NCBI GenBank assembly: GCA_964645005.1 | Contig: CAZXYS010000030.1 | Span: 1-50,769 of the forward strand | Direction of reading: 5' to 3' | Length of the DNA stretch: 50,769 nucleotides | Source: CAZXYS01 sp964645005 | Lineage (GTDB): Bacteria; Bacteroidota; Ignavibacteria; Kapaibacteriales; UBA2268 | The notes under the pieces: generated by a model | What the model saw: only the letters and a program-made list of their open reading frames with translations | Database searches by the model: none | What the model was told of the DNA's origin: nothing | Shown: positions 44,610 to 50,769 of the stretch, piece after piece | Layout of the letters: every line of letters starts with the position of its first letter | Numbering within the stretch: position 1 is the first letter of the stretch | Program-made: the position numbers and the translations under genes

Positions 44610-44839
44610 TTTTCGCAAACTTGCCTTCTAAATCGTTTCTTATATAAAGGGCAATGACAAAAACAAAAAAAGAAAGTTTTAAAAATTGTTTTTTTGACAA
44701 AAGAATGACTATAACAGCCGGAAGCAATCCGGTGATATAAACTTCTCCGCAGCCGGGGCGGGATTGTTTTGCGGAAGTTCGTTTCACCCTACTGGAACAG
44801 AAGTGAGGCAGTTTCAAACCGGTAATAGGGTTGCGGGGA
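44610..44839 (+). repeat. 230-bp leader repeat, copy 1
   Basis: Nearly identical (about 95%, counting by eye) to 47878-48106; each copy ends some 35-40 bases before a small Cys-rich secreted peptide gene. The first half is AT-rich; the second half is GC-rich and can fold: CCGGA (44718-44722) with TCCGG (44728-44732), TCCGC (44746-44750) with GCGGA (44771-44775), and TTCAC with GTGA further on. The differences between copies are mostly in loops or keep pairing as G-T. A promoter-like pair lies at its start. I infer a transcribed, structured 5' leader. Reverse-strand open frames in it are not conserved as protein. Confidence 0.85.
44621..44648 (+). promoter_or_regulatory. Promoter-like site in leader repeat copy 1
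   Basis: TTGCCT, 16-base spacer, TATAAA; both elements and the spacer are identical in copy 2. It would give a ~220-base untranslated leader before the peptide gene. The promoter consensus of this lineage is unknown, and an ECF-type promoter read by the adjacent sigma factor is an alternative. Confidence 0.35.
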
Positions 44840-44878
44840 ATAATTAATTAAAATAATAATTTATTAAAGGTGAAAAAT

Positions 44879-45280
44879 ATGAAAAAACTAATTTGGCTTT
44901 TCTCTCTTTTATTAATCTTTTCTTCAATTGCACTTTATGAATCTTATGGTGTTGCCATGTCAATTTCACGTTCTGGTTGTTTTGATGGTTATAAAGATGG
45001 AACATCTATTCCAAAATGTAAAGATTCTGCTAGCTGTACATGCTATACATGGTATGATGATGGAACTACGAAAGAGGGTGATCCCTGTAATGTATTTGTT
45101 CATACAAATCTTGAAGATCCAGTTGAAGGAGATGGATATATAAATGCTGAATTTATTAAATACGATAATCCTATTGATTGGACTGAAGGAATTGAATTTA
45201 CTACAAACCAAAATACCGAATATTATGACAATTTCGGTGCTTGGGATGATAGGGCAAGAGAGGTGTTAGGTCTTGATTAA
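44879..45280 (+). CDS. Small secreted Cys-containing peptide, cassette 1
   Basis: 133 residues from the ATG at 44879, with AAAGG 8 bases upstream; a GTG at 44870 would add three. The N-terminus MKKLIWLFSLLLIFSSIALY is a hydrophobic export signal. The following part has five cysteines (34, 47, 53, 55, 70), including a C-x-C, spaced by Gly/Asp/Lys-rich segments (FDGYKDGTSIPK). The C-terminal half is acidic and aromatic (EYYDNFGAWDDRAREVLGLD) without cysteine. I recognise no family. The size, export signal and Cys content suggest an extracytoplasmic disulfide-bonded peptide or a precursor of one. It lies between the leader repeat and a strong hairpin; a thioredoxin-like gene follows. Confidence 0.75.
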   Translation: MKKLIWLFSLLLIFSSIALYESYGVAMSISRSGCFDGYKDGTSIPKCKDSASCTCYTWYDDGTTKEGDPCNVFVHTNLEDPVEGDGYINAEFIKYDNPIDWTEGIEFTTNQNTEYYDNFGAWDDRAREVLGLD

Positions 45281-45313
45281 CTTTAAATTAAGAAGTATTT
45301 ATTAAGAATAAAG

Positions 45314-45364
45314 TATACTACCGTATTTTTGATTATGTAATCTAAATATGGTAGTATATTTTTT
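45314..45364 (+). terminator. Terminator/attenuator after peptide 1
   Basis: A 15-bp stem, TATACTACCGTATTT with AAATATGGTAGTATA (one G-T pair), is followed directly by TTTTTT. It begins 33 bases after the peptide stop and 27 bases before the next gene. It should end most transcripts after the peptide and let a fraction read into the downstream partners. Confidence 0.88.
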
Positions 45365-45391
45365 ATTTACTAAATAAAATGAGAAATTGTT

Positions 45392-46996
45392 ATGACAAAA
45401 AGATTGAAATTATTTAAATTAATATTATTCTTTATAATTGTTATTAATTCTGTTTCCTATTCTCAAAATAAAAATATCAGTGATATTTATTCTTTTAAAA
45501 AAGAATTAAATAAATACGAATACAATTTACTTATTTTCATGTCTTTGGAAACATGTTTAACATGTAATCTTGATAAATTAATATTGCCTTATCTTGATAT
45601 CGATTCAATTAATATAATCTTATCAATAAATGATATATTAAATCAAAAAGAAATAGTTCATCTAAAAAAGAAATTTTATTTCAATAATATATATAGCAAA
45701 TCCGATAATTTTCTTTACGATTATTATAATCCAAGAAATAAAAATGTCGTAATTTTATTAGATAATAATGGGATACAAATTAATTCTCAAAACTTAGTTG
45801 GCGGGGGTGTAAGTGTTGATCAATTGTTAGAAAATTCAATATCTTTATCCAAAGATTCTAAATCTTTTATTACTGGTAATGGTCTTTTGATTAATCCAAA
45901 AGTTATTAGATATCTAGATAATAATGAAAGTTTTTTTGTTTTAGACAGATCAACCAATACAATTTTTCATAATGAAATTAAAACTGGTAAATCTATAGGG
46001 ATTTATATTTTACCAGATTATATATCAAATTTTATTAAAAATAAAGATTCCACAGGAGAAAATTGGAAATGGAAATACAAAATTCCAGCAAAAATCATAA
46101 ATTTTGTTGCAAATGAAAAAAGTAGAATTAAATCCTTAGTAGAAATTCCATATGTTAATGTTGACACCGCTGATACAATGGTAAATATTATGACCGGCGC
46201 GAAATTATTTTTAGTTGATATGTATTCAGATACATGCTTTATAATTAAAAAATACTTTTCTAATTGTTATCCCTCTATCTATCATGAGCAAGCAATACCA
46301 TTTAATAATCATATATTAGCGCCAGGACGGGATCCAAATACTTTACATGAATTCAATATTGGTTCTGGTAGTAAAGAAGATACAACTAATTATACTAATG
46401 ATATAGTACTTGTCGTTACCGATACAAACTTTGCGAATTGCACAAAAGTATTGGACACAGATAGTCTTAAAAAAATCATTAAAAATAATTATTTCCCTCT
46501 ATTTATACCATTTCTAACATCTGACAATAAAAGTAAATATGCTTTATACTCTCCCTTAAACTCAGTTTTAATTACTTTTCAATTTATTGATAATAAAATT
46601 ACAAATATAAAACAAATTTCACCATTCGGAATTTTAAAAACAATTTGTAATTATGTAAATAAATTTTCAATAAATGATAACAATATAGCAAAAATTTCAC
46701 CTGAATTCGAAAAAACTCGTACATACAAATTTATTGATTTTATAATTTCAGATAATAATATTTACATGCTTTTATTTAATGAAAGCGCATTCTTTTCTAA
46801 AGGTTATATTAATTCCTTTGTTCTTCAAGTTTATTCTATTGATGGACTATCTTCATATGAAAGAAAGGTTTTTTTACCAAATGATGATAAACTTTTGAAA
46901 GTTAAAGAAATTACTGTGATTAACAGTAAATTATATTTATTACTGAAATGGAAGACAAGAGGATGGCAAATTCATCATATTAATTTACCATTTTAG
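45392..46996 (+). CDS. Secreted thioredoxin-like protein with propeller-like C-terminal part, cassette 1
   Basis: 534 residues. Signal peptide ending near SVSYSQ (residue 25). Residues about 30-160 look like a thioredoxin-type fold with a CxxC in LLIFMSLETCLTCNL (Cys55, Cys58) after a beta strand. The remaining ~370 residues consist of short beta-rich segments (FFVLDRSTNTIFHNE, KLFLVDMYSDTCF, IISDNNIYMLLFN, KLYLLLKWKTRGW) that suggest a beta-propeller. Proteins of this build occur beside small secreted peptides in Bacteroidota, from memory. It may act on disulfides of the upstream peptide; this is inference. The base composition is very AT-rich. The next gene starts 4 bases after its stop. 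Confidence 0.65.
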   Translation: MTKRLKLFKLILFFIIVINSVSYSQNKNISDIYSFKKELNKYEYNLLIFMSLETCLTCNLDKLILPYLDIDSINIILSINDILNQKEIVHLKKKFYFNNIYSKSDNFLYDYYNPRNKNVVILLDNNGIQINSQNLVGGGVSVDQLLENSISLSKDSKSFITGNGLLINPKVIRYLDNNESFFVLDRSTNTIFHNEIKTGKSIGIYILPDYISNFIKNKDSTGENWKWKYKIPAKIINFVANEKSRIKSLVEIPYVNVDTADTMVNIMTGAKLFLVDMYSDTCFIIKKYFSNCYPSIYHEQAIPFNNHILAPGRDPNTLHEFNIGSGSKEDTTNYTNDIVLVVTDTNFANCTKVLDTDSLKKIIKNNYFPLFIPFLTSDNKSKYALYSPLNSVLITFQFIDNKITNIKQISPFGILKTICNYVNKFSINDNNIAKISPEFEKTRTYKFIDFIISDNNIYMLLFNESAFFSKGYINSFVLQVYSIDGLSSYERKVFLPNDDKLLKVKEITVINSKLYLLLKWKTRGWQIHHINLPF

Positions 46997-47000
46997 TATC

Positions 47001-47831
47001 ATGCGCTTTTTCATAATAATCTTGTTTATAATAATATTGGCGTATAATTCTATATTTTTCCAAACCAACTTCGCCCTAACAGTCTCCCAAAATTCTTCCG
47101 AAGACTGGAAAAAAGGAAAAATACAGGCAGTTGAGATACTACAAAAATTTGACACTGAAAATAAATTATCTCTCGTGCCATTCTTGTTCAGATATGAATT
47201 AGATTATGCCGTAGGATTTATATATAAGAAAGAAGGCGAAGAAATAGGATATGCCCTGCCAACTGAGAACAACTTTTTCATTGAATGTATGATATCCTAT
47301 CCTATTAAATGGAAATTAGATCCCTTTTTTTCCTCGTCAGCCAAAACACAGTTAATCCAATCCTTCAGAAAATACAAAGATGAGAAAAAGCCAACGGCAA
47401 AGTTCTGGGATCCCATCACAACCCAGCAAAGCTTAGGTTTCGCCTACGACAAAAAGTTTGACAAAAGCAAGATATTATCCAGGCTTGGTATATCACTAAA
47501 ACAGATCAGAGCCGAAAAGCATACGAAAATGACTGATGACAGAACCACCAAAGATATAACCGAAGCCTACAAAGCCGAAACCGGTATCCATTACAAAACA
47601 GACTTCTACTGCAAATTAGATTCCAACCTGCATTATAAAACAACTTTAGATATGTTTGGAACTTTTAAAGATTTAGAAAAATGGACAGTTGGGTGGGAAA
47701 ATGAACTTCAGATCCAGGTCTGGAAATTCTTCGGCGTATTGCTGGAAATAGATATCCGATACGATGAGAACCAATTCCTGCGGACTCAATACAAACAAAG
47801 CTTTCGTTTCGGGATTGTGACGAGGATGTAG
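47001..47831 (+). CDS. DUF3078-like outer-membrane protein, cassette 1
   Basis: 276 residues. Signal peptide MRFFIIILFIIILAYNSIFF, then the mature start TNFALTVSQNSSEDWKKGK. Amphipathic beta strands follow (FLFRYELDYAVGFIYKKEGE, FFIECMISYPIKWKLDPFFS, SLGFAYDKKFDKSKILSRLG), ending QYKQSFRFGIVTRM. The order of strand motifs (ENNFFIE..., PFFSSSAKTQ, FWDPITTQQSLGF, WTVGWENELQIQV) recalls DUF3078 barrels. It is coupled to the upstream thioredoxin-like gene (4-base gap). A paralogue at 50469 has an almost identical mature N-terminus but a different signal peptide. A role in export or surface display of the peptide is possible. Confidence 0.68.
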   Translation: MRFFIIILFIIILAYNSIFFQTNFALTVSQNSSEDWKKGKIQAVEILQKFDTENKLSLVPFLFRYELDYAVGFIYKKEGEEIGYALPTENNFFIECMISYPIKWKLDPFFSSSAKTQLIQSFRKYKDEKKPTAKFWDPITTQQSLGFAYDKKFDKSKILSRLGISLKQIRAEKHTKMTDDRTTKDITEAYKAETGIHYKTDFYCKLDSNLHYKTTLDMFGTFKDLEKWTVGWENELQIQVWKFFGVLLEIDIRYDENQFLRTQYKQSFRFGIVTRM

Positions 47832-47877
47832 GAATAACCTCTTAAAAGAATTTAGACAGGGCTAATTATAAATTTAT

Positions 47878-48106
47878 TTTTCGCAAACTTGCCTTCTAAA
47901 TCGTTTCTTATATAAAGGGCAATGACAAAAACAAAAAAGGAAAGTTTAAAAAATGTTTTTTTGACAAAAGAATGACTATAACAGCCGGAATTAATCCGGT
48001 GTTATAAACTTCTCCGCAGCCGGGGCGGGATTGTTTCGCGGATGTTCGTTTCACCCTATTGGGACGGAAGTGAGGCAGTTTCAAACCGGTAATAGGGTTG
48101 CGGGGA
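47878..48106 (+). repeat. 229-bp leader repeat, copy 2
   Basis: Second copy of the 44610-44839 leader with about a dozen differences and one single-base deletion. The hairpins CCGGA/TCCGG (47985-47999) and TCCGC/GCGGA are retained, with changes in the first loop (AGCAA versus ATTAA). It lies 46 bases past the cassette 1 outer-membrane gene and 33 bases before peptide 2. Confidence 0.85.
47889..47916 (+). promoter_or_regulatory. Promoter-like site in leader repeat copy 2
   Basis: TTGCCT - 16 bases - TATAAA, identical to copy 1. Confidence 0.35.
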
Positions 48107-48139
48107 TATATATTTATCACTTATATTATGAGGATAAAC

Positions 48140-48625
48140 ATGAAAATCAAATTCTTTATTTCAGCAGTATTCTTAGGTGTATTTTTAATCACATCACAAC
48201 TTCTTTGTGTTTTTTTTGAATCAGGTGCAAGTGGCGGAGGTATTTGCTGTGAAGCTGGATCAACGGTAGGTAGTAGTTGTAAATGTTATTGTGTCAACTG
48301 TCCAGCACCAAGTACTTGTCAATGTTCCGGAGGTCTTTTTAAAGCAGTTTGTGATTGTTCAGGTACACCGCCAGCTTATTCTTCTTCTGGTATCCTTCAA
48401 GATCAATTAGATGATGCAAATGATCTAGCTGACTATTGCCTGAATTATGGTACTGATAACATGGAAGAATTAGGATTAATAATTCAGTTGATAGTATCAG
48501 CAGTTGAAGAAGATGACGAAGACGAATATAGTGATCAAGAGTGGAATTATAGAAACAAGTATTTAGAATTATCTTCTCAAGAAGTATCTGACATAGAGGA
48601 TTGGACTTCTAATAGAGGATATTAG
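48140..48625 (+). CDS. Small secreted Cys-rich peptide, cassette 2
   Basis: 161 residues from the ATG at 48140, chosen because GAGG lies 7 bases upstream; ATG 48128 would add four residues. The export signal is MKIKFFISAVFLGVFLITSQ. Residues 30-75 are extremely cysteine-rich (36, 37, 47, 49, 51, 54, 60, 62, 71, 73, plus 100), in short motifs such as GICCEAG, SCKCYCVNC, STCQC and VCDCSG. The C-terminal 60 residues are acidic (EEDDEDEYSDQEW). It shares with peptide 1 the position, export signal, Cys-rich core and acidic end, but not the sequence. The function is unknown; a toxin-like, metal-binding or structural disulfide peptide is conceivable. Confidence 0.75.
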   Translation: MKIKFFISAVFLGVFLITSQLLCVFFESGASGGGICCEAGSTVGSSCKCYCVNCPAPSTCQCSGGLFKAVCDCSGTPPAYSSSGILQDQLDDANDLADYCLNYGTDNMEELGLIIQLIVSAVEEDDEDEYSDQEWNYRNKYLELSSQEVSDIEDWTSNRGY

Positions 48626-48632
48626 ATTTTAG

Positions 48633-48666
48633 TAGCGGGATAATTTTATATCCCGCTATCATTTTT
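48633..48666 (+). terminator. Terminator/attenuator after peptide 2
   Basis: Perfect 10-bp stem TAGCGGGATA / TATCCCGCTA with a 6-base loop, followed by TCATTTTTAAT. It starts 7 bases after the peptide stop and ends 20 bases before the TlpA-like gene, the same position as the hairpin in cassette 1 but with unrelated sequence. Confidence 0.8.
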
Positions 48667-48686
48667 AATCTACAAGGAAAATTATC

Positions 48687-50396
48687 ATGACAATTATTTT
48701 AAGGTTTTTCAAAACTGTTTTAATAATAATTATAATTGCAAATAGTGTTAACTATATTTATCCAAAAAATGCCATAGTAAATATTAAAATAATAGGAAAA
48801 GACACAAATTATTTACAAAATTCATTAATACAAGTAAGCGATTCAAAAAATAATGAAATAAGATTCTTTAATTCAGCTAACAACAACTTATTTGAAATTA
48901 AATTTAAAAATAATCATTGGTATAAAATAACTTTCTCGGCATTAAACTACTTTTCTTTTTCGACACCTTTTTATATACCACATAATATAGACTCTTGTGA
49001 TATTGAAATTATTCTACAACATAAATATTTAGAATATCCAATAGAGAAAGTATTTTTTGTTAGTAGTTTGAATAACTATAAGGTTTCTGACGATAAATAT
49101 GAGTTATTAAAGAGCAATGGAATTTATCAGAAAAAAATTGAAATAAGTAATATTGATACATTACGTTATAATTACATTGTTAAAACAAAAGGTGATGAAT
49201 TATTTTTACCTGGACATTTGGCGGATTTTTATGATACTCCAAAATTTATATCTAGGAATAACAGTTATATTGCAGTTTTAATTAATAATAGTGATAATAA
49301 TTACTTTGTTGCTAAATTCAATCCAAAGATGTACTCTAAAGATAAATCAAATGATTTCAATATCAAATCTAATAACAAAGAAATTGAAAATTTTATTAAT
49401 AATATTTACTACTTAAAAAATTTTAAAGAAGCATATAGAAAAAAACAAAAGAAATTTTTAAGTAATAATAACATTAATAATTTTGTAAGGTTATTGCCTG
49501 ATTTATTTTTAAAACTTGAAAATTTATCAAAAGACGAAAACAATTTGAAAAGTAAAAAATTCATTTATATGGAATATTTAAATCTTTCAGCTATAGCAAT
49601 TTTATTAAATCATGAAGAAAAAATTAATAATTTTATATTAAAAGATGCATTTAAAAATATAGATCCTAAATCGGATGTTTGGAGTATTTGGAACAATATC
49701 CCTGGAGTCGTAGTTCTACCTGCTAATTTGTTAGGCGAAAAGAAATTTACTAATTATATTGATACTATTGCTTTTTCACATCCTGATACTAATATAAGGA
49801 AATCAACATTAGTTGATGCTATTGAGTATTATGGCTTGATAGAAAAAAATATAAAAAAAGCAAAAAAGTATTATAATGAAATATGCTCAAACTTTACTGA
49901 TTTAAAATATGATTCACGAGTTTTAAACATTTTTCCTCTTAATATAATAAAGGGTAATAGAATTCCAAATTTCGAGGTTTTAAATATAAATGATACAACC
50001 AATTACATCAATAATAATGATCTTATCGGAAAATATTTTTTAATAAATTTTTGGGCTACATGGTGTTCTCCATGTATCAATGAAATAAAATTATTGAATA
50101 CAATTTATAAAGATATACAATTAGATAATTTCAATATTCTAAGCATTTCGGTTGATGAAGATCTTTCAAAAATAATTAAATTTAAACATAAATATGAAAT
50201 GAATTGGTTAAACGGATGGATAAAAAAAGGTAATAAAAGTAGTATATTAAAAAAATTTGACGTATACGGTTTACCTAAAAATATATTAATAAATATTAAA
50301 GGAATCATATTAGAGAGCGATTTGTCAATAAATGATAAAGAGGAATTTTATAATTTATTGAAAAATTTAAAAATCATAGAAACGAATATCGATTAA
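48687..50396 (+). CDS. Secreted TlpA-like thiol-disulfide oxidoreductase, cassette 2
   Basis: 569 residues. N-terminal export helix about 5-22. A long N-terminal part (about 25-420) starts with a small beta-sandwich-like stretch and continues into a helical region. The C-terminal TlpA/AhpC-type thioredoxin domain (about 425-560) has the redox site INFWATWCSPC (Cys460, Cys463), SISVDEDLSKI and the cis-proline loop VYGLPKNILI. Such multi-domain TlpA proteins reduce or shuffle disulfides in the periplasm of Bacteroidota. It occupies the slot held in cassette 1 by the propeller-like protein. AAGGA precedes the ATG. Very AT-rich with many AAT (Asn) codons, unlike the core genes. Confidence 0.85.
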   Translation: MTIILRFFKTVLIIIIIANSVNYIYPKNAIVNIKIIGKDTNYLQNSLIQVSDSKNNEIRFFNSANNNLFEIKFKNNHWYKITFSALNYFSFSTPFYIPHNIDSCDIEIILQHKYLEYPIEKVFFVSSLNNYKVSDDKYELLKSNGIYQKKIEISNIDTLRYNYIVKTKGDELFLPGHLADFYDTPKFISRNNSYIAVLINNSDNNYFVAKFNPKMYSKDKSNDFNIKSNNKEIENFINNIYYLKNFKEAYRKKQKKFLSNNNINNFVRLLPDLFLKLENLSKDENNLKSKKFIYMEYLNLSAIAILLNHEEKINNFILKDAFKNIDPKSDVWSIWNNIPGVVVLPANLLGEKKFTNYIDTIAFSHPDTNIRKSTLVDAIEYYGLIEKNIKKAKKYYNEICSNFTDLKYDSRVLNIFPLNIIKGNRIPNFEVLNINDTTNYINNNDLIGKYFLINFWATWCSPCINEIKLLNTIYKDIQLDNFNILSISVDEDLSKIIKFKHKYEMNWLNGWIKKGNKSSILKKFDVYGLPKNILINIKGIILESDLSINDKEEFYNLLKNLKIIETNID

Positions 50397-50468
50397 TACT
50401 GCATCTATTATTAAATTTATAATTTACTTTGATAAATTTAAACATAAATAAAATTATATTTTCCAATT

Positions 50469-50769
50469 ATGCAATCATTTTTGCTATTATTATTTACTAT
50501 TTATTTTACACCTGTTCTTCTGTTTTCCCAAACCAACTTCGCCCTAACAGTCTCCCAAAATTCTTCCGAAGACTGGAAAAAGGGCAAAATACAGGCTGTA
50601 GAAATATTACAAAAATTTGATACCAAAAATAAAATATCCATTGATCCATTCTTGTTCAGATATGAATTTGATTATGCTGTTGGCTTCATTTACAAAAAAG
50701 AAGGCGATGAAATCGGATATGCCCTGCCAACTGAGAACAACTTTTTCATTGAATGTATGATATCCTATC
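50469..50769 (+). CDS. DUF3078-like outer-membrane protein, cassette 2 (partial)
   Basis: The first 100 codons lie inside the window; the frame is open at the end. Signal peptide MQSFLLLLFTIYFTPVLLFS, then QTNFALTVSQNSSEDWKKGK onwards. Compared with the gene at 47001, the mature 80 residues visible differ at only six positions by my count, while the 20-residue signal peptides are unrelated. This marks a recent duplication or gene conversion of the mature part. It follows the TlpA-like gene after 72 bases and completes the second cassette. Confidence 0.85.
   Translation, partial: MQSFLLLLFTIYFTPVLLFSQTNFALTVSQNSSEDWKKGKIQAVEILQKFDTKNKISIDPFLFRYEFDYAVGFIYKKEGDEIGYALPTENNFFIECMISY

Noticed and set aside
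44694..44715. TTGACA and TATAAC in the leader repeat as a promoter
   Set aside because: The spacing is only 10 bases, too short for a sigma-70 promoter; the pair at 44621-44648 fits better.
44605..44817. Minus-strand open frame of about 70 codons inside leader repeat copy 1 (counterpart 47908-48120 in copy 2)
   Set aside because: Differences between the copies are mostly amino-acid changing and a one-base indel shifts the frame near its end, so it behaves as non-coding repeat rather than a conserved protein.
48140..48625. Lipoprotein signal in peptide 2 (Cys23 after SQLL)
   Set aside because: The residue before Cys is Leu, not Gly/Ala/Ser, so the lipobox rule is not met.
44879..48625. Classification of the peptides as NVEALA bacteriocin-like precursors
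   Set aside because: The locus layout is similar, but neither peptide contains an NVEALA-like motif or the usual short leader.
1..50769. tRNA, rRNA, tmRNA or riboswitch genes
   Set aside because: No cloverleaf with a convincing T-arm, no rRNA stretch and no recognisable riboswitch core seen in any spacer; a covariance-model scan would be needed to be certain.

Overview
The window looks like a piece of chromosome from a Gram-negative bacterium of the Bacteroidota/Ignavibacteriota/Kapabacteria neighbourhood (FCB group). The grounds are a giant secreted SBBP-repeat protein with a type IX secretion (T9SS) C-terminal tail, DUF3078-like outer-membrane proteins, a LytR_C protein beside rsfS-argS, a Kdo transferase (LPS outer membrane), and an AT-rich genome with many short intergenic repeats. 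Clear Shine-Dalgarno sequences in front of several genes (for example tatA, the CDGSH gene and the first sigma factor) argue against a typical Bacteroidia species. This placement is inference; no rRNA or tRNA gene was seen.

Layout. 1-4944 (minus): accessory secreted-protein region, with the start of one SBBP-like protein, a complete 1354-aa SBBP/T9SS protein and, upstream of it, a small sigma-70-like factor. 5289-10156 (plus): a partner-switching signalling set (membrane PP2C phosphatase, STAS antagonist, RsbW-like kinase) followed by a CcmC/CcsA-type cytochrome c assembly protein and a tiny CcmD-like protein. 10370-13663 (minus): CDGSH protein, argS, rsfS, LytR_C protein. 13790-15085 (plus): guanine deaminase. 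15270-24683 (minus): ECF sigma factor, PhoR/PhoB-like two-component pair, secreted alpha/beta hydrolase, then the replication block dnaN-recF-DUF721-gyrB without an adjacent dnaA. 24835-30761 (plus): psd, pssA, purS, purQ, a triple set of Tat-type small membrane proteins, gatA and a lipid kinase. 30941-33093: FlbD-like protein coupled to an outer-membrane barrel. 33407-43021: ABC-F protein, heme cluster hemE-hemN-hemH-hemY, an enoyl-CoA hydratase and waaA. 43025-43900 (minus): HDOD protein.

44063-50769 (plus) is the most unusual part. Downstream of a second small sigma factor lie two tandem cassettes with the same order: a ~230-bp nearly identical leader repeat, a small secreted cysteine-rich peptide, a strong hairpin followed by a T-tract, a large secreted thioredoxin-fold protein, and a DUF3078-like outer-membrane protein. 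The peptides differ strongly, while the leader and the N-terminus of the outer-membrane protein are almost identical between cassettes. The second copy of the outer-membrane gene runs off the window end. The protein genes here (except the GC-rich half of the leader) are much more AT-rich than the core genes, which suggests transfer. This is the best candidate for an undescribed system: a repeat-driven, diversifying family of secreted Cys-rich peptides with dedicated redox and outer-membrane partners. The layout recalls the Bacteroidota loci that pair small secreted peptides with beta-propeller and TlpA proteins, but no NVEALA motif is present.

The intergenic regions carry several families of small palindromic repeats. 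One family has a compensatory base-pair change between its two copies.
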